Assembly: GCA_001931875.2 (NCBI GenBank)
Contig: MSJH02000281.1
Coordinates: 1 to 17,203 of the forward strand
Source: Byssochlamys sp. IMV 00236
Taxonomy: Eukaryota > Ascomycota > Eurotiomycetes > Eurotiales > Thermoascaceae
Direction of reading: 5' to 3'
DNA length: 17,203 nt
The position numbers were made by a program, and so were the translations under genes. This document shows, piece by piece, positions 1 to 10,288 of this stretch; positions within the stretch are counted from its first letter, which is position 1; every line of letters starts with the position of its first letter. The notes under the pieces are model-generated. The model was given only the letters and a program-made list of their open reading frames with translations. It was not told where the DNA came from and did not search any database.

Positions 1-35
<35 letters not shown>
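1..35. repeat. poly-A homopolymer at window start
   Basis: Thirty-five consecutive A residues open the window, followed at once by unique sequence. The tract lies inside or upstream of what looks like an SZT2 intron. It is probably either an intronic homopolymer where an assembly stopped or an assembly-edge artefact. It is not an mRNA tail, because it sits 5' of the coding strand. Confidence 0.9.
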
Positions 36-37
<2 letters not shown>

Positions 38-80
38 ATACCTATAACAATAGCTTGTTGATGTTAACCCCTTTATTTAG
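36..80 (+). other. 3' end of an SZT2 intron
   Basis: The SZT2 reading frame that is open from position 81 meets a TAG at 78-80. That TAG is the end of a T-rich stretch typical of a 3' splice site (CTTTATTTAG), and a TTAAC branch-site-like motif lies about 12 nt upstream. I therefore read 81 as the first base of an internal exon, in phase 0. The donor site is not in the window. Confidence 0.65.
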
Positions 81-3000
81 AAATGGAATACGCTCTCTTT
101 TAATAAGTCGTTTGGTCATTTTTATAAAGAAATCACTACACCAAATCAATCAGTTTATTCAGCTCAGTATTTCATTTGGAAGGATAACTATAAAAAGGCC
201 ATTACCACTGAAGTATGGGTTGAACCATGGTCAAATGAGAGCACGTTTAAACCGCAAGAAGCTTTACAAAACGAAGTATTTGAGAAGGATAAAAGCACTA
301 TTACACCATTAATCACGTTTGATATTCTCTATGCTTTTGGTCAAAGCATATTCACAACTGTTGGTAATGCGTTAGTGGATCGCTTAGAACAGGAAGATGA
401 CTTTAGAAACGTTACTAAATGGATACAGAAATCGTCGTTGTTTAATATCTCATCTGTGCTTCGCTTGGGCTCTTTGCTTATTGCTACTTACTCCTGTCCG
501 AATTATGAAAGACATTATCATCCTTTGGAGGCTGGGGACCCATCTTCAGTAGCTAGTTTAACAACAAATTCTAGTAACACATACACACAGCAAACATATC
601 CGATACTTGAACACGATAATGCATTTGGAAACGGAAGACGTAACCCAACTGGCACCAGAACACGTACAGCTTCTAGATTCAGCCCACTTGGATCTCCACT
701 TGCCAATTCTCTGCACTCGTTAAATTCATCAACGCCTTTAGACTGGAACAGTGAGAAAAATACAGTATGCGCATGTCCAAGACCAGATTCGCTATTCTTC
801 AATGAAAGAGACAACATCTCAAAGCTACGCCCTGTGTTACGAGATATTGCTTTACTTCATTATTATGTTGAACAATCTTTGTTTGCTATAGCTGACAGAA
901 CTCTTTCTTTAAACAAGGCAAATGGTGATGACTTTTATGTCAACCTAATCAAAGATTTAATAGAAACAAGTGAAATGGCTGCCACTCAAAGCACACTGTT
1001 TGTAGCGCAAAACTTTCGTGATCTTCGATGCTTTATCAAAACATTTGATCCTTCAGCCTTTGTTTTGATACTGATGCCTCGATTGGATGCAGTCGTAAAG
1101 GGCTTAAGTCACTTTGAATCCAAGTTAAACCAGGATAGGCAGCAACATCCACTCGATAGAATCAGTTTGATGATCTTTGAATGCCATCGACAGATTTCGA
1201 GAAATAGCAGTAATCCGCTAAGTACCAGTTATCAAGTAAAAATCCAGCCTATAAACCCTGCATCTTCAAAGGAGTGGATAGAGAGTTTGGGTTCTACGTT
1301 AAGACCAAGTCTTCTTAGAGGACAACTTCTGACGACATTGCCAGCGGAACCTTTGTCGGATAGAACTCTTCGATTAATGCAAAGCATTACACAAATCTAT
1401 TCTAGAAGCTTTGTAAAGTCTGTATTCACCTGTCTTTTACATGGAAGAGCTGTCGATTCTGAAGACTTTGAGAAGGTGCTAGAGATTTGCGATGAGTCAA
1501 ATTTAGACATAGACCTCACTGGCTATTTGAATGTACAGACGTTATTAAACAGACATTCAAGGATTAATGAAGAAGAGCTTGTATCAATCAACCAGCGGTT
1601 TATATCAGTCCTTGGACACTATTTTGAGCCAGTTATTATCTCAAATTCAGAATGGACAAACATGTACTGCTATAGACCTCCATTTGCAAAGGTGGGACAG
1701 AAGCTTGGTCTATCATTGTCATCAGGGGAAAAGCCAAGTAACCTGGCAGACGTTGTGATGTGTGCTCAGAATCCACTTTTTGTTCGACTTGATTGCACCC
1801 TTCGCAAGCCATTACCCGATGGGACTGGGTTTACAGAAATTACGTTCCCCTTGAACACCCTTCCTTCCTTGTATGTGGGCAAATTAGATGACGGAACGCC
1901 CTATAACTTTGAACCAAAATATATTGGCACAGAATACTCACCTATAGTCTCTGCTGATGGTACAACTGCTACTCTCCATCTGGTTTGTATAACGCTTCCA
2001 CAGTCAGAATATGATCCACCAAATACTATACTATCACATTTATCTGACTGTCCTGCTGATAATGCAACTCAACATCAGACGTAAGTATCATATTATATTT
2101 TGCCTACAATCAATGTATACGTTGTTAAGCTCAATAGTCATGAAATTAGGTCATTCTTGGATGATGACAAGGCTCATCGAGCAAGATTACCATCACTTGG
2201 CCAAGATAAACAAGATGCCCTTGTTGAAACTGAAGCTAGATTAACTTGGCTGTTTACTGAAGAGATCATGCATGGATTATTAAGATCTGGTCCTATAACA
2301 GAAAACGTTATTCGTTATATTGAAGCACAGTTGAAAAAGAAGAACCCATTTGTTGATTTTCCTACGACTATGTTCATTCCTCTTGCATTTGTTAAAAATC
2401 AAAAGGAAAGTCGTCGTATCTTCTTTGAAGAAATCGAGAAACAAAATAATACACCGTATCGATTAATTCGTGTAGGAGATTGCTTTTATGCTAGTGATAA
2501 TGAGTCTGAACCTATGCATATATCGCTTCAGCATAATATGGATGAAGAAGGCGATGTGTTTGATGGTGATGGCTTAAACATAACTACTAGTATAAGAAGA
2601 GAAAGACAAGGTGATGATGATGATCGAAGCAATGATGAATACTGTGAAGGTTTAGGGATAAGTATCCTAGAACCAGAAACATCAGAGGAGAATTCAAGGC
2701 AAATAGTGAAGCAAGAACCCGTCCATCCACAGCTCTATTGGTTGCTGTTAATCCCTCAAGCACATAGTGTTCAAATATACTTTTATTCCAAGGCTCAACA
2801 GTCAGTAAACAGATCTGACATCATTCGCATTACAAAGTCAATGGTGAATGAAGTTATGGAGCGGACGAATAGGCTTATTCTTTTACAACATTTGCATGAC
2901 TCTCGTATTTGCAGGTATGAATTTTTTTACACCGCTCAAAATGTATAAAACTAGATTGTAATTCATTAAATAGCAAATATCTCATTGCCCCAGTTGAAGG

Positions 3001-6000
3001 TGAAAAGCAACTGTATTCATCGGAAGAAGAGAGTTCGGAAGAAGATGAAGACCCTACAACCGGTACAAATGATAATTTGGTGGATATATTATCAACTTCA
3101 GGAGAAGAAGCTAGCGTTTCACCGCCAAGAAAGTTTGTGCCTGGCCAATTTAAATGTGATATCGTATTCACCAAGCGATTTCCATTACATTGGAGACTAC
3201 AGCCCAACGCGGCTTTAAACAAACTCATGACAGACACATTATTGCCTTTCCTTGTGAAAAACAAGCCTGGAATGTTTGTCATTTCACACAAAAACTCTGT
3301 CGTCTATTGTTTGCTTTCAGAGGTCAATACGATGATAACTGATAGTGCCATAGAACCTTCCATTTATGCAGCAGAAGATGGTTTACTTAGTCAGCCTGAA
3401 TCTATTTATGGCACATCTCTTATCAACAATCCTGATAATAGCATATTAAGCACCTCGCATACGAGAACTCGCCACCCATCCTACATTTATCCAAAGCCTT
3501 CTCCACAAGGAAGCATTACTAGCGATCGTCAACAGTCAAGTCCAAAAAATAGCCCAAGTTCGACAGACATAGGAACATCTGCTTCATCACCAGCTAATGG
3601 GAAGAAATTGAGTAAACAGTACGAAGGTCGAGAGCTTGTTCTTGAAGTTTATGGTGTTGAGGCTGATTCCTATATCATCGAAGGCCTTGTGGAAATGATT
3701 GAGTCAAGAATCACATCAGAAATTACCTTGAAAGAAGTTCAGCAATTTCTTATACGCAATCCTACAACCAGACTATCTCGTGCAGATGTTGACTTCATCT
3801 TACCGGTTGAACGAGAGCCAGCATTGCAGGAACAACTTTGCATCCCCAGTTTGGTGAGCAACATGTCTCTGTTTCTAAAGATCTTGCGAAAGAACATATT
3901 AACATACCCTTCTCTACATTCGCTCCATTCAAACTATCTTGCGAGCACGGTGAAGAGACACCATATCCTGCGCTATGGCGGTTGCTCTGGATTAGGTGAT
4001 TCATACCATGCCAAGAGTGAGGATACAAGCAAAACCGGGTTGGCAGAAGAGTGGTCTTACTTAAGCTTGACGTTTTATTATAATTACTTAAATCGAGCGC
4101 CTGGTACATATCTGCCATTTGAGCAAAGAGTAGGTGAAGGCATTGCAGGAATATGCCTAACAGTCACTGACGATAATGGCATCGTTTTTTCAAAAACCGT
4201 ATTCGATAATGATACATCCACCTTAAGTAAGCGACAACGATTGACGTTAAAGGCGCTTAAGGATTGCTTCAGTTTTGACTTTGAGCAAGTAAATGGACAT
4301 CACGGAGGTTATAGGCTTTGCATTGATATATGGACCTACAGTAAACTTGAAGTGCAGCACATTTATGAAGTCATCTATAGGTCATTCAAGCAAAGCATCT
4401 GCGACTATCTAATCGAAACATCCATTTCATATATACCTCCAAGTATCTCGACTAGGAAATCTAAATTGGAAGATGAGTTTAAGATGATCGCTTCTCTACT
4501 CATATGTATCCTTGAACAGGCGTCTAAATGGGAAAGTCCAAGCGTTCGAAAGTTTTCACGCCAGATTAATTTGACACCATGGTATTTTGATGGCCTAGTA
4601 TCTCAACTAAAGTGTGACCTACAAGACATCCATGCATCCCTGGACCCTATTATCGCTCGAGCACAAATGTCTATTAGTTTAGATGATATTTTTGGTGATA
4701 TAAATCATGCAAGTTCAACACCAAACTATCGGTTATACAATCCATTTGAAGTCTTTGAAAAATCATTTGAAAACACCATGTTACCTGAAGAAGATGAAAT
4801 TGACAAGCGATACCCCAAGGTCCGTAGCAGAATAAAGAAGAGCTTTGCTTATTTATCAGGAAAAGGATCATCGACCGGGATTACTCAAGAGGAGCCATTA
4901 GGCAAGCAAAGACGAGTATGTAATCAAGATGAAAAAAAGTTACATGGAGTGCCAACGTTTGACCATAAAAACTACAAGTATTTGATCATAAGCGGTCTTC
5001 CAGAAGTCCTTAGTAAATACTCGCAGCCGTCTAGTAGAAGGTTTAGTACAGAAACTATGGATTTGTCGCAAAAATCTCGGGGTCCGCTGAGTTCGTTTGA
5101 AGAAGAGCTAGCATTGTTTAATCGAAAGGATCTTTCACTAAGAAGAGAAGATACTGCTAGTATTCATAGTCGACAAGAGTCACTTGCATCAAGCACGTCA
5201 AAACCATTGCCTGGATTCATCTCGAAGCACAAAGGGAGTGAATATAGAGACACACTAATTTTTCACAGCTTTACGTTAATGACAATAGACGTCTCTGAAT
5301 TGACAATGTATGCCTATAATTGCTCTGACAACTTCTCAGACCATGTGTTCAATACAATGTATAAAAACACTGTACTGCAAGAGACTCGACACATGACTCT
5401 AAATAACATATTGCACCAAAAGCTGGGATTGTTCTATCATACTGATAAAATGTCAAAGATCATGGCTCATAATAGTAGTTGTATAAGCAGTCTAACGCCA
5501 CCATCACTAGTACAAAGCAACAGCTCTGCAAGTAACCTCAGTACACCTCTGCAACATACTGCACTGACACAAGTTCAGAATATTTCAAGCAACAGTAGTG
5601 CAAAGTCGCCTAGTCTGGCAAACACGATTGTTCGATTAACTCAAATTGACTCGTCATCCTCTATTCCGTCTATTGAAAGCACTGCAAGTTCTACAGAGCA
5701 GCGAAACAGCAATCCATGTAGTCCTAAGCCTAGTAATCAGATTATAGTCAACTTTGAAAGCTTGAAACAACTGATAAAGAATACATACGAATTTAACATC
5801 AGATACAAGATACAGCAGCAACAAGGAGCTTCTGATATAATGCCTTTTACAACCAACAACATCTTTGATATAGTTGACAATGCCAGGCTTTGTAAAACAG
5901 CTTCCAAATCTACAAACGGTTCAACAGGTGATGTTATCTATTCAGCAGCAAGAATGGCTGATGCAAATACTGTTTTACGTGATACATATGCCCGACCTAT

Positions 6001-7931
6001 TGAGCTCAACAAGGTTCCTTATTCCACGGATTATCTTGTACGCCATGGTGAGCCCTATTTGCACATGTATCTCTCAAGATCGAAGCCCTTAGAAGCCCAC
6101 GAAAAAGCCTTTAAAGTGTATACAAAGTGGGCAGAGCGCTACTACGGTTCGGGACAAACAAGAACCGTTGATGAAATGATGACCGTACCAGAACTTCAAG
6201 AAATTTTGAAGGCTTCAAGACTATTGCATTTCTGTAGAACGCCCATTATTTTCTCTGAAATCACTGCAAGTCCCTCCCTCACCTCTGAGCTCAATAACGC
6301 GTTGATAGACAACTTTGGTAAATCCGAGGAGATGACGGCATGGTACGAAAGACTCGCACGTACATTCATGAAAGAGTACGCTTCATATCTGGAAGGCATA
6401 GGAATGCACTTGATTGTTTATGGCCCATCGAATGATCAGCCAGACGAACTTGAGACATATTTGTCCCAGTTTACCATCGCTGAGAACTATTCTGTTAATT
6501 CGCCAGTTGTATATCTATTGCAAGTTTTTGAAGGAGGATCAATCATGTGTGAAGCTCGATTGACTGGTGCCTTTGTTTCTGTAACCTTGTATACGTTACA
6601 TCGTAGATATGGTCGATTGCAGTATTCGCCTCACTCACATCAAAGCTTGGAAGTTGGCAGAGAGAATTTTCAAAACTTTATGGGCGAATGTGACCAATTT
6701 AAGCAAAGGATACATGTCAACTCATTTGTTTTTGATTTTCATCTTCGATACATTCAGCGCAGTCTGGACGATGTTGATCTTTTGCCACCGTCCTTGGATT
6801 TATTGAGCATGATAAAGAATATTGCACTGATTTACGATCGTCCTGCTATTTATGCTAGAAACAGAATGATTCATGGCACATATGAAATGCCTGTGGAAGA
6901 TACACAAGACAGCCTTGTGTCCTGGATGTTTGCTTCTGGCTCAAAACTGGGTCTTGGGACATTAAGAAGAAATGGCCATCCAGTTGCTTGCTTTGTATCT
7001 TCAAGCGACTTATCCTTTGATATGCGTTTAGCTCACAAAGATACTGAAACCTCTTTCTTCCGCTATACTCTGCTAATATGTCCAATGGATGATGATGATG
7101 ATGACGAAAGTAATAGTAGACAACGCTGTGATAGTATAAGCACACATCAACAAGGAAGCTTTGATATGTCTGGTCCTAATCCTATCAAAAAGATTATCGG
7201 AAGGGAGCCTCATGTCAATATGCATAAAGTAACGCTGCAGTATTTTATTCTTATTACTTATCGTGGTATGGATTGCTGCGATAGTATAGAACAATCTCGA
7301 AAAGCATGGTCAGAAGCACTTAAAGTCAGACCAAGACGATATCATAATTTCCTGGATGAAATACTTGAACCTGAAAGTATCACTATGAGAGATGTCTTTA
7401 ATGCAGCTAAAGCCAAGCTAAGCGATATGGCAAATAAGGTAAACACAGTATTGAATGAATGATCTTTTACTAAGTTAATCAAAGGCTATTTACTATTATC
7501 GGCGTGAAAATGATTGGAACAAATTATATGAGATTACTGCGTCTCATCCAGTAAACAGCATATCACCTTATGAATTGATGGACTTGGCTTCTCAATTCAG
7601 CCCTATTGATTTACGTGAAATAGATCCTTTGCTTTCCAAAATGTTGGATCTAAGAGGCATTGATTGGAATGATCTTTTGGATTATTTAAAGCTATTTTAT
7701 GTTGGCATGTCTGGAGAAATCTATACGGCAGAGACCAGACAGTTATTATTATATATCAACCATATACCGGCATTCTTCAGTATAGTATATAAGCCTGAGA
7801 CAGCGGTCACTATTAGTATCAACAGTAGAGAGGATAGATCAGGGTTATGCATACTGGATGAAGAAGAGAAAGTTGCTATTAGTCAACTAGCAACTATTAT
7901 ATCATGTTACATTTGGAAACAAATAAAGTAA
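81..7931 (+). CDS. SZT2: SZT2-like KICSTOR scaffold protein, 5' partial
   Basis: Four exons: 81-2080, 2138-2914, 2974-7438 and 7485-7931. The introns are 57, 59 and 46 nt and all junctions keep frame, giving about 2,562 residues; the N-terminal part lies outside the window. Similarity to animal SZT2 runs along the whole length, in the same order: TTEVWVEP near 208, LLQHLHDSRIC at the end of exon 2, FVPGQFKCDIVF near 3134, IHVNSFVFDFHLRYIQRS near 6711, RNRMIHGTYEMP near 6859, and a C-terminus ending CYIWKQIK where animals end in a similar Trp-containing tail. In animals SZT2 is the scaffold of KICSTOR, which brings GATOR1 to the lysosome and restrains TORC1 under starvation. Ser/Thr-rich, probably disordered insertions lie near 550-760, 3500-3605 and 5460-5745, and a run of six Asp near 7087. 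No catalytic motif is seen. The family call is confident; function in this organism is inferred. Confidence 0.9.
2081..2137 (+). other. SZT2 intron with two possible acceptors
   Basis: The donor is GTAAGT. The acceptor can be TCAATAG (ends 2137) or ATTAG (ends 2149). Both keep frame and differ by four residues, so the intron is 57 or 69 nt. The other SZT2 introns are 2915-2973 (GTATGA...AATAG) and 7439-7484 (GTAAAC, TACTAA branch, AAAG). I chose 2973 as acceptor for the second intron because it gives an ungapped match to the animal protein across the junction. Confidence 0.75.
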
Positions 7932-8425
7932 ATACCTACTTTTCATTATTCAATAAACAGCTTAAATTCGAGATGTCAAAGTGTCTAAAGAGGGTGAATG
8001 GATTTCTTTTGACATTCTTTTTAATTTTAGACCTGCCTTCTTCAATAGCCACAGTTTTAAGAATAGAGTGAATTTTGTTGGGAAATTCTAGACATAATGA
8101 CATAGACTAATGACGAGTCTTTGTGACGATATGATTGTATGTGTGTGTGTTTGTTAACATGAAGAATACTAACAAAAGAATTAGTTTTAAATATTCATAG
8201 CTTAGATAATAATAAAAAACGCAAAAAGCATATTCGTGAGATAATAAAAATAAAATAAGAAAAGCATTATGCATTCATTAAAGGGAGAGTCAACAGGTGT
8301 GTGTGTGTCATACGTATGCATTATATTTGTACACATCATCATCTTCTCTATGTTATGAAATATTCAATATATATGTATTTTTAAGCATAACATGAGGAAA
8401 GTGGTATACAAATTATGAACTATAT
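7932..8425. other. convergent intergenic region with GT microsatellites
   Basis: This holds the 3' flanks of two convergent genes. It is AT-rich, with several AATAAA-like signals (for example AATAAA near 7951 and around 8215-8255). Two short GT/TG tracts lie near 8141-8151 and 8297-8308. I see no coding sequence or RNA gene. Confidence 0.6.
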
Positions 8426-8863
8426 TTAAAAGTATGTTCGCTGAGGATAACTAGTAGGATAATAACTTCCATAGCCATAAGGGTATGATGTTCCATACAT
8501 GTTGGTAGAATAAGGTGTACCATAATAAGCTGGTGTACCATAGTTGTAGCTAGTTGGTGCTCCGTAAGGATAATATTGATAATAGTTATTAGCCATAGAT
8601 GAAGAAGAAGAAGCAGCTGGATAGTATGGATTGTAATACCTGTGATAATACTTTAACAGAATCAGTAATGCATTCCTATTTCATCGTTATCCTACATCAT
8701 ATCCATTACTGTATCCATAGTTTTGTCGGTAATAATAGTCGTATGGATTATACTCTGAGCTTGGAAAGGCACCCATTTTATAGTCGATCACACTAATAAA
8801 AAAAGAAAATAAGAAAAGGGAAAAAGAGAAAATTTTGGCTACTGTTTTCCCCATCTCTGTCAT
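8426..8863 (-). CDS. small tyrosine/proline/glycine-rich protein, possibly secreted
   Basis: Two exons on the minus strand, 8863-8696 and 8650-8426, joined across a 45-nt intron (GTAGGA donor, TTACTGAT branch, TTAAAG acceptor, phase 0). The product is 130 residues if read from the first ATG at 8863. About a quarter is tyrosine, in runs such as YYY, NYGYSNGYD, YYQYYPYG and YPYGYGSYYP, with Ser, Pro and Gly; charge is very low. Residues 8-22 are hydrophobic (IFSFSLFLFSFFISV) after two lysines, like a signal peptide, with no clean A-X-A cleavage site. That stretch is encoded by T-rich DNA and could be an intron (GTAGCC to TTATTAG); translation would then start at the ATG at 8776, giving 101 residues. 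I do not recognise a family. Composition suits a wall-associated structural protein or a prion-like low-complexity protein; both are guesses. Confidence 0.6.
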
Positions 8864-9445
8864 CCTTCCGTTCGACCATATTTGGGCCAGATTTTTCGCT
8901 TCTCATCAAGATCTATAAAAAGAAATACCAAATAAACAAATAGACAAAAGTAGAAATACAGTCATCTTTTCCCTCCTTTTTAATGCAGCATCTTTTACAG
9001 TGCTCTACGTTTAGAAAATATAAAGACTGGAGGGGGATCGCATTCATTATTAAATCAATCTACGCTCTTGGTTATTGATACAAAAACGGCTGACAACACA
9101 CTTTTGTAAAATGAGTTCTTTGATAATGCATAAACAACACTCAAGCTCATTAAAGCACTCATATTCAAGATTCAGTGCTCGTAATGACAGCAACAAACGA
9201 TTCATTTCTTAACAATGAGAACAGAGAGACCAAGGATTCAATTAGTACACTTTGTCAAGTCAATATATATATATACATATATATATAATACATAAAACAT
9301 ATAACGGATGAGTTTGGGTTAAGAAAATACTCATATGCGAGCATATTCAATAGTTACTTTTAAACGCTTAAAAAAGAGTGAGTTAAGGCGCATATTTAGG
9401 ATCACTAAATTATTTCAATGTTGCCTGTGATACAACATCCAAGTC
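8864..9445. other. intergenic region between divergent small genes
   Basis: This is the presumed promoter and 5' leader of the minus-strand tyrosine-rich gene. A TATA-like element on the minus strand lies near 9017-9023, and a G-run (AGGGGG, which contains a CCCCT core on the minus strand) lies near 9030-9036. T-rich stretches ending in TATAG near 8911 could be the 3' end of a leader intron. An AT microsatellite follows. No gene is seen in the remaining sequence. Confidence 0.35.
9263..9288. repeat. AT dinucleotide microsatellite
   Basis: An imperfect alternating A/T tract interrupted once by a C (ATATAC). It sits in the spacer between two divergently oriented small genes. Confidence 0.85.
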
Positions 9446-9814
9446 ATGAGGCTCGACACGAGTGACGCTCGGCTTGTTTCTAAACTGGTTCTTCTTTTTT
9501 TGTTTGTAAGTACAAAGGCTTGTAAATCTGACCTGTCTTCAAACAAGCCTGTAGAAGTAAAGGCATCATTTGAAAGAAATAGCCAAACAACGTTCTATCG
9601 CTCTGCTGACAAAAATAAACCTTCAGTGAGTCTATGTATAATGAAAAATAAGAGTAGCAATATAGTATTCGTCTTTTTAAATACTGTTTCTTCTTTCAAA
9701 CTTCTTTACTGGCGCTAATTAGTTTTGCCTCCAGCAAATGATGACATAGCGGATACTCAAGAGCACAAACCATCCGAAACCCCTTCCGATTCAGATGATA
9801 TGATTTTCCTTTAG
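9446..9814 (+). CDS. doubtful small gene, acidic/serine-rich product
   Basis: The frame from ATG 9446 begins with a hydrophobic stretch (LVLLFLFVSTKA) and continues with a polar region (residues SDLSSNKPVEVKASFERNSQ). A second open segment ends in DDIADTQEHK...SDSDDMIFL with TAG at 9812-9814. Joining the two needs an intron of about 87-99 nt, for example donor GTATAA at 9636 with acceptor at 9722 or 9734. A further 42-nt in-frame intron is possible (GTAAGT at 9506, CTGAC branch, acceptor ending 9547). A different start at 9418, with a 49-nt intron removing the hydrophobic stretch, also keeps frame. I recognise no domain. Real transcription is uncertain; this could be an unannotated short secreted or disordered protein, or chance open sequence. 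Confidence 0.3.
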
Positions 9815-10288
9815 CCGAGAGGTGTTTATTTAGGTGAGCGATAGAACAGGAATGATTCGGAGGCAAGACGTTCCCTTTTGTTGCTAGATACAAAGATAGG
9901 AATAAATGAAAAGGCTAACTCACATAATCCACGTTTGATAAATTAGGGAAAAAAGACACGTAAGCATAAAATACCACTTCAAATGAAAGTAATGTCGTAT
10001 TTTGTATATTTTGTATTATAAACAAATTTTTGGATTATGTGAATAAAGTGTAAACAGCGTGCAATTTGTTACTAGAGCCACGTGGATCACTAAAGATCCT
10101 TTTACGAAAAGGGTTTGCGTAGTAGGTTGCCTTTTATGGGCTCATTATCTAATCGGAAAAATAAAACCTGTTTTTCCCGACCATCAAGATCTGTGCATAA
10201 ACCATTTTTCAGGCCTCCCTTAAATAAAACCTCTTTTCAGTCTTTTATTTCTCTTTTCACTTTCTTTCTTTTCATTTTAAACCAAACC
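9815..10288 (+). promoter_or_regulatory. putative promoter region of the GT20-like gene
   Basis: There is no gene in this stretch. It contains a CACGTG box at 10079-10084, about 205 nt before the next ATG. A TTAAATAAAA element at 10220-10229 is TATA-like. A long pyrimidine-rich run from about 10230 to 10280, just before the start codon, is of the kind often seen around fungal transcription starts. The assignments are by motif only. Confidence 0.4.

Noticed and set aside
1..35. Poly-A as the tail of a retrotransposed mRNA
   Set aside because: No coding sequence or target duplication precedes it in the window, and it lies in an intron context; assembly edge or homopolymer is more likely.
55..312. 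85-codon plus-strand frame starting near the poly-A tract
   Set aside because: It is in a different frame from the SZT2 exon that clearly continues through this stretch (TTEVWVEP block), so it is a shadow.
375..377. Possible GTG start for the SZT2 protein
   Set aside because: The same frame is open and shows SZT2-like residues back to position 81; 375 is internal.
10115..10288. N-terminal extension of the GT20-like protein read from a TTG
   Set aside because: TTG is not a credible start here, and the segment is a pyrimidine-rich leader with a TATA-like element; the first in-frame ATG is 10289.
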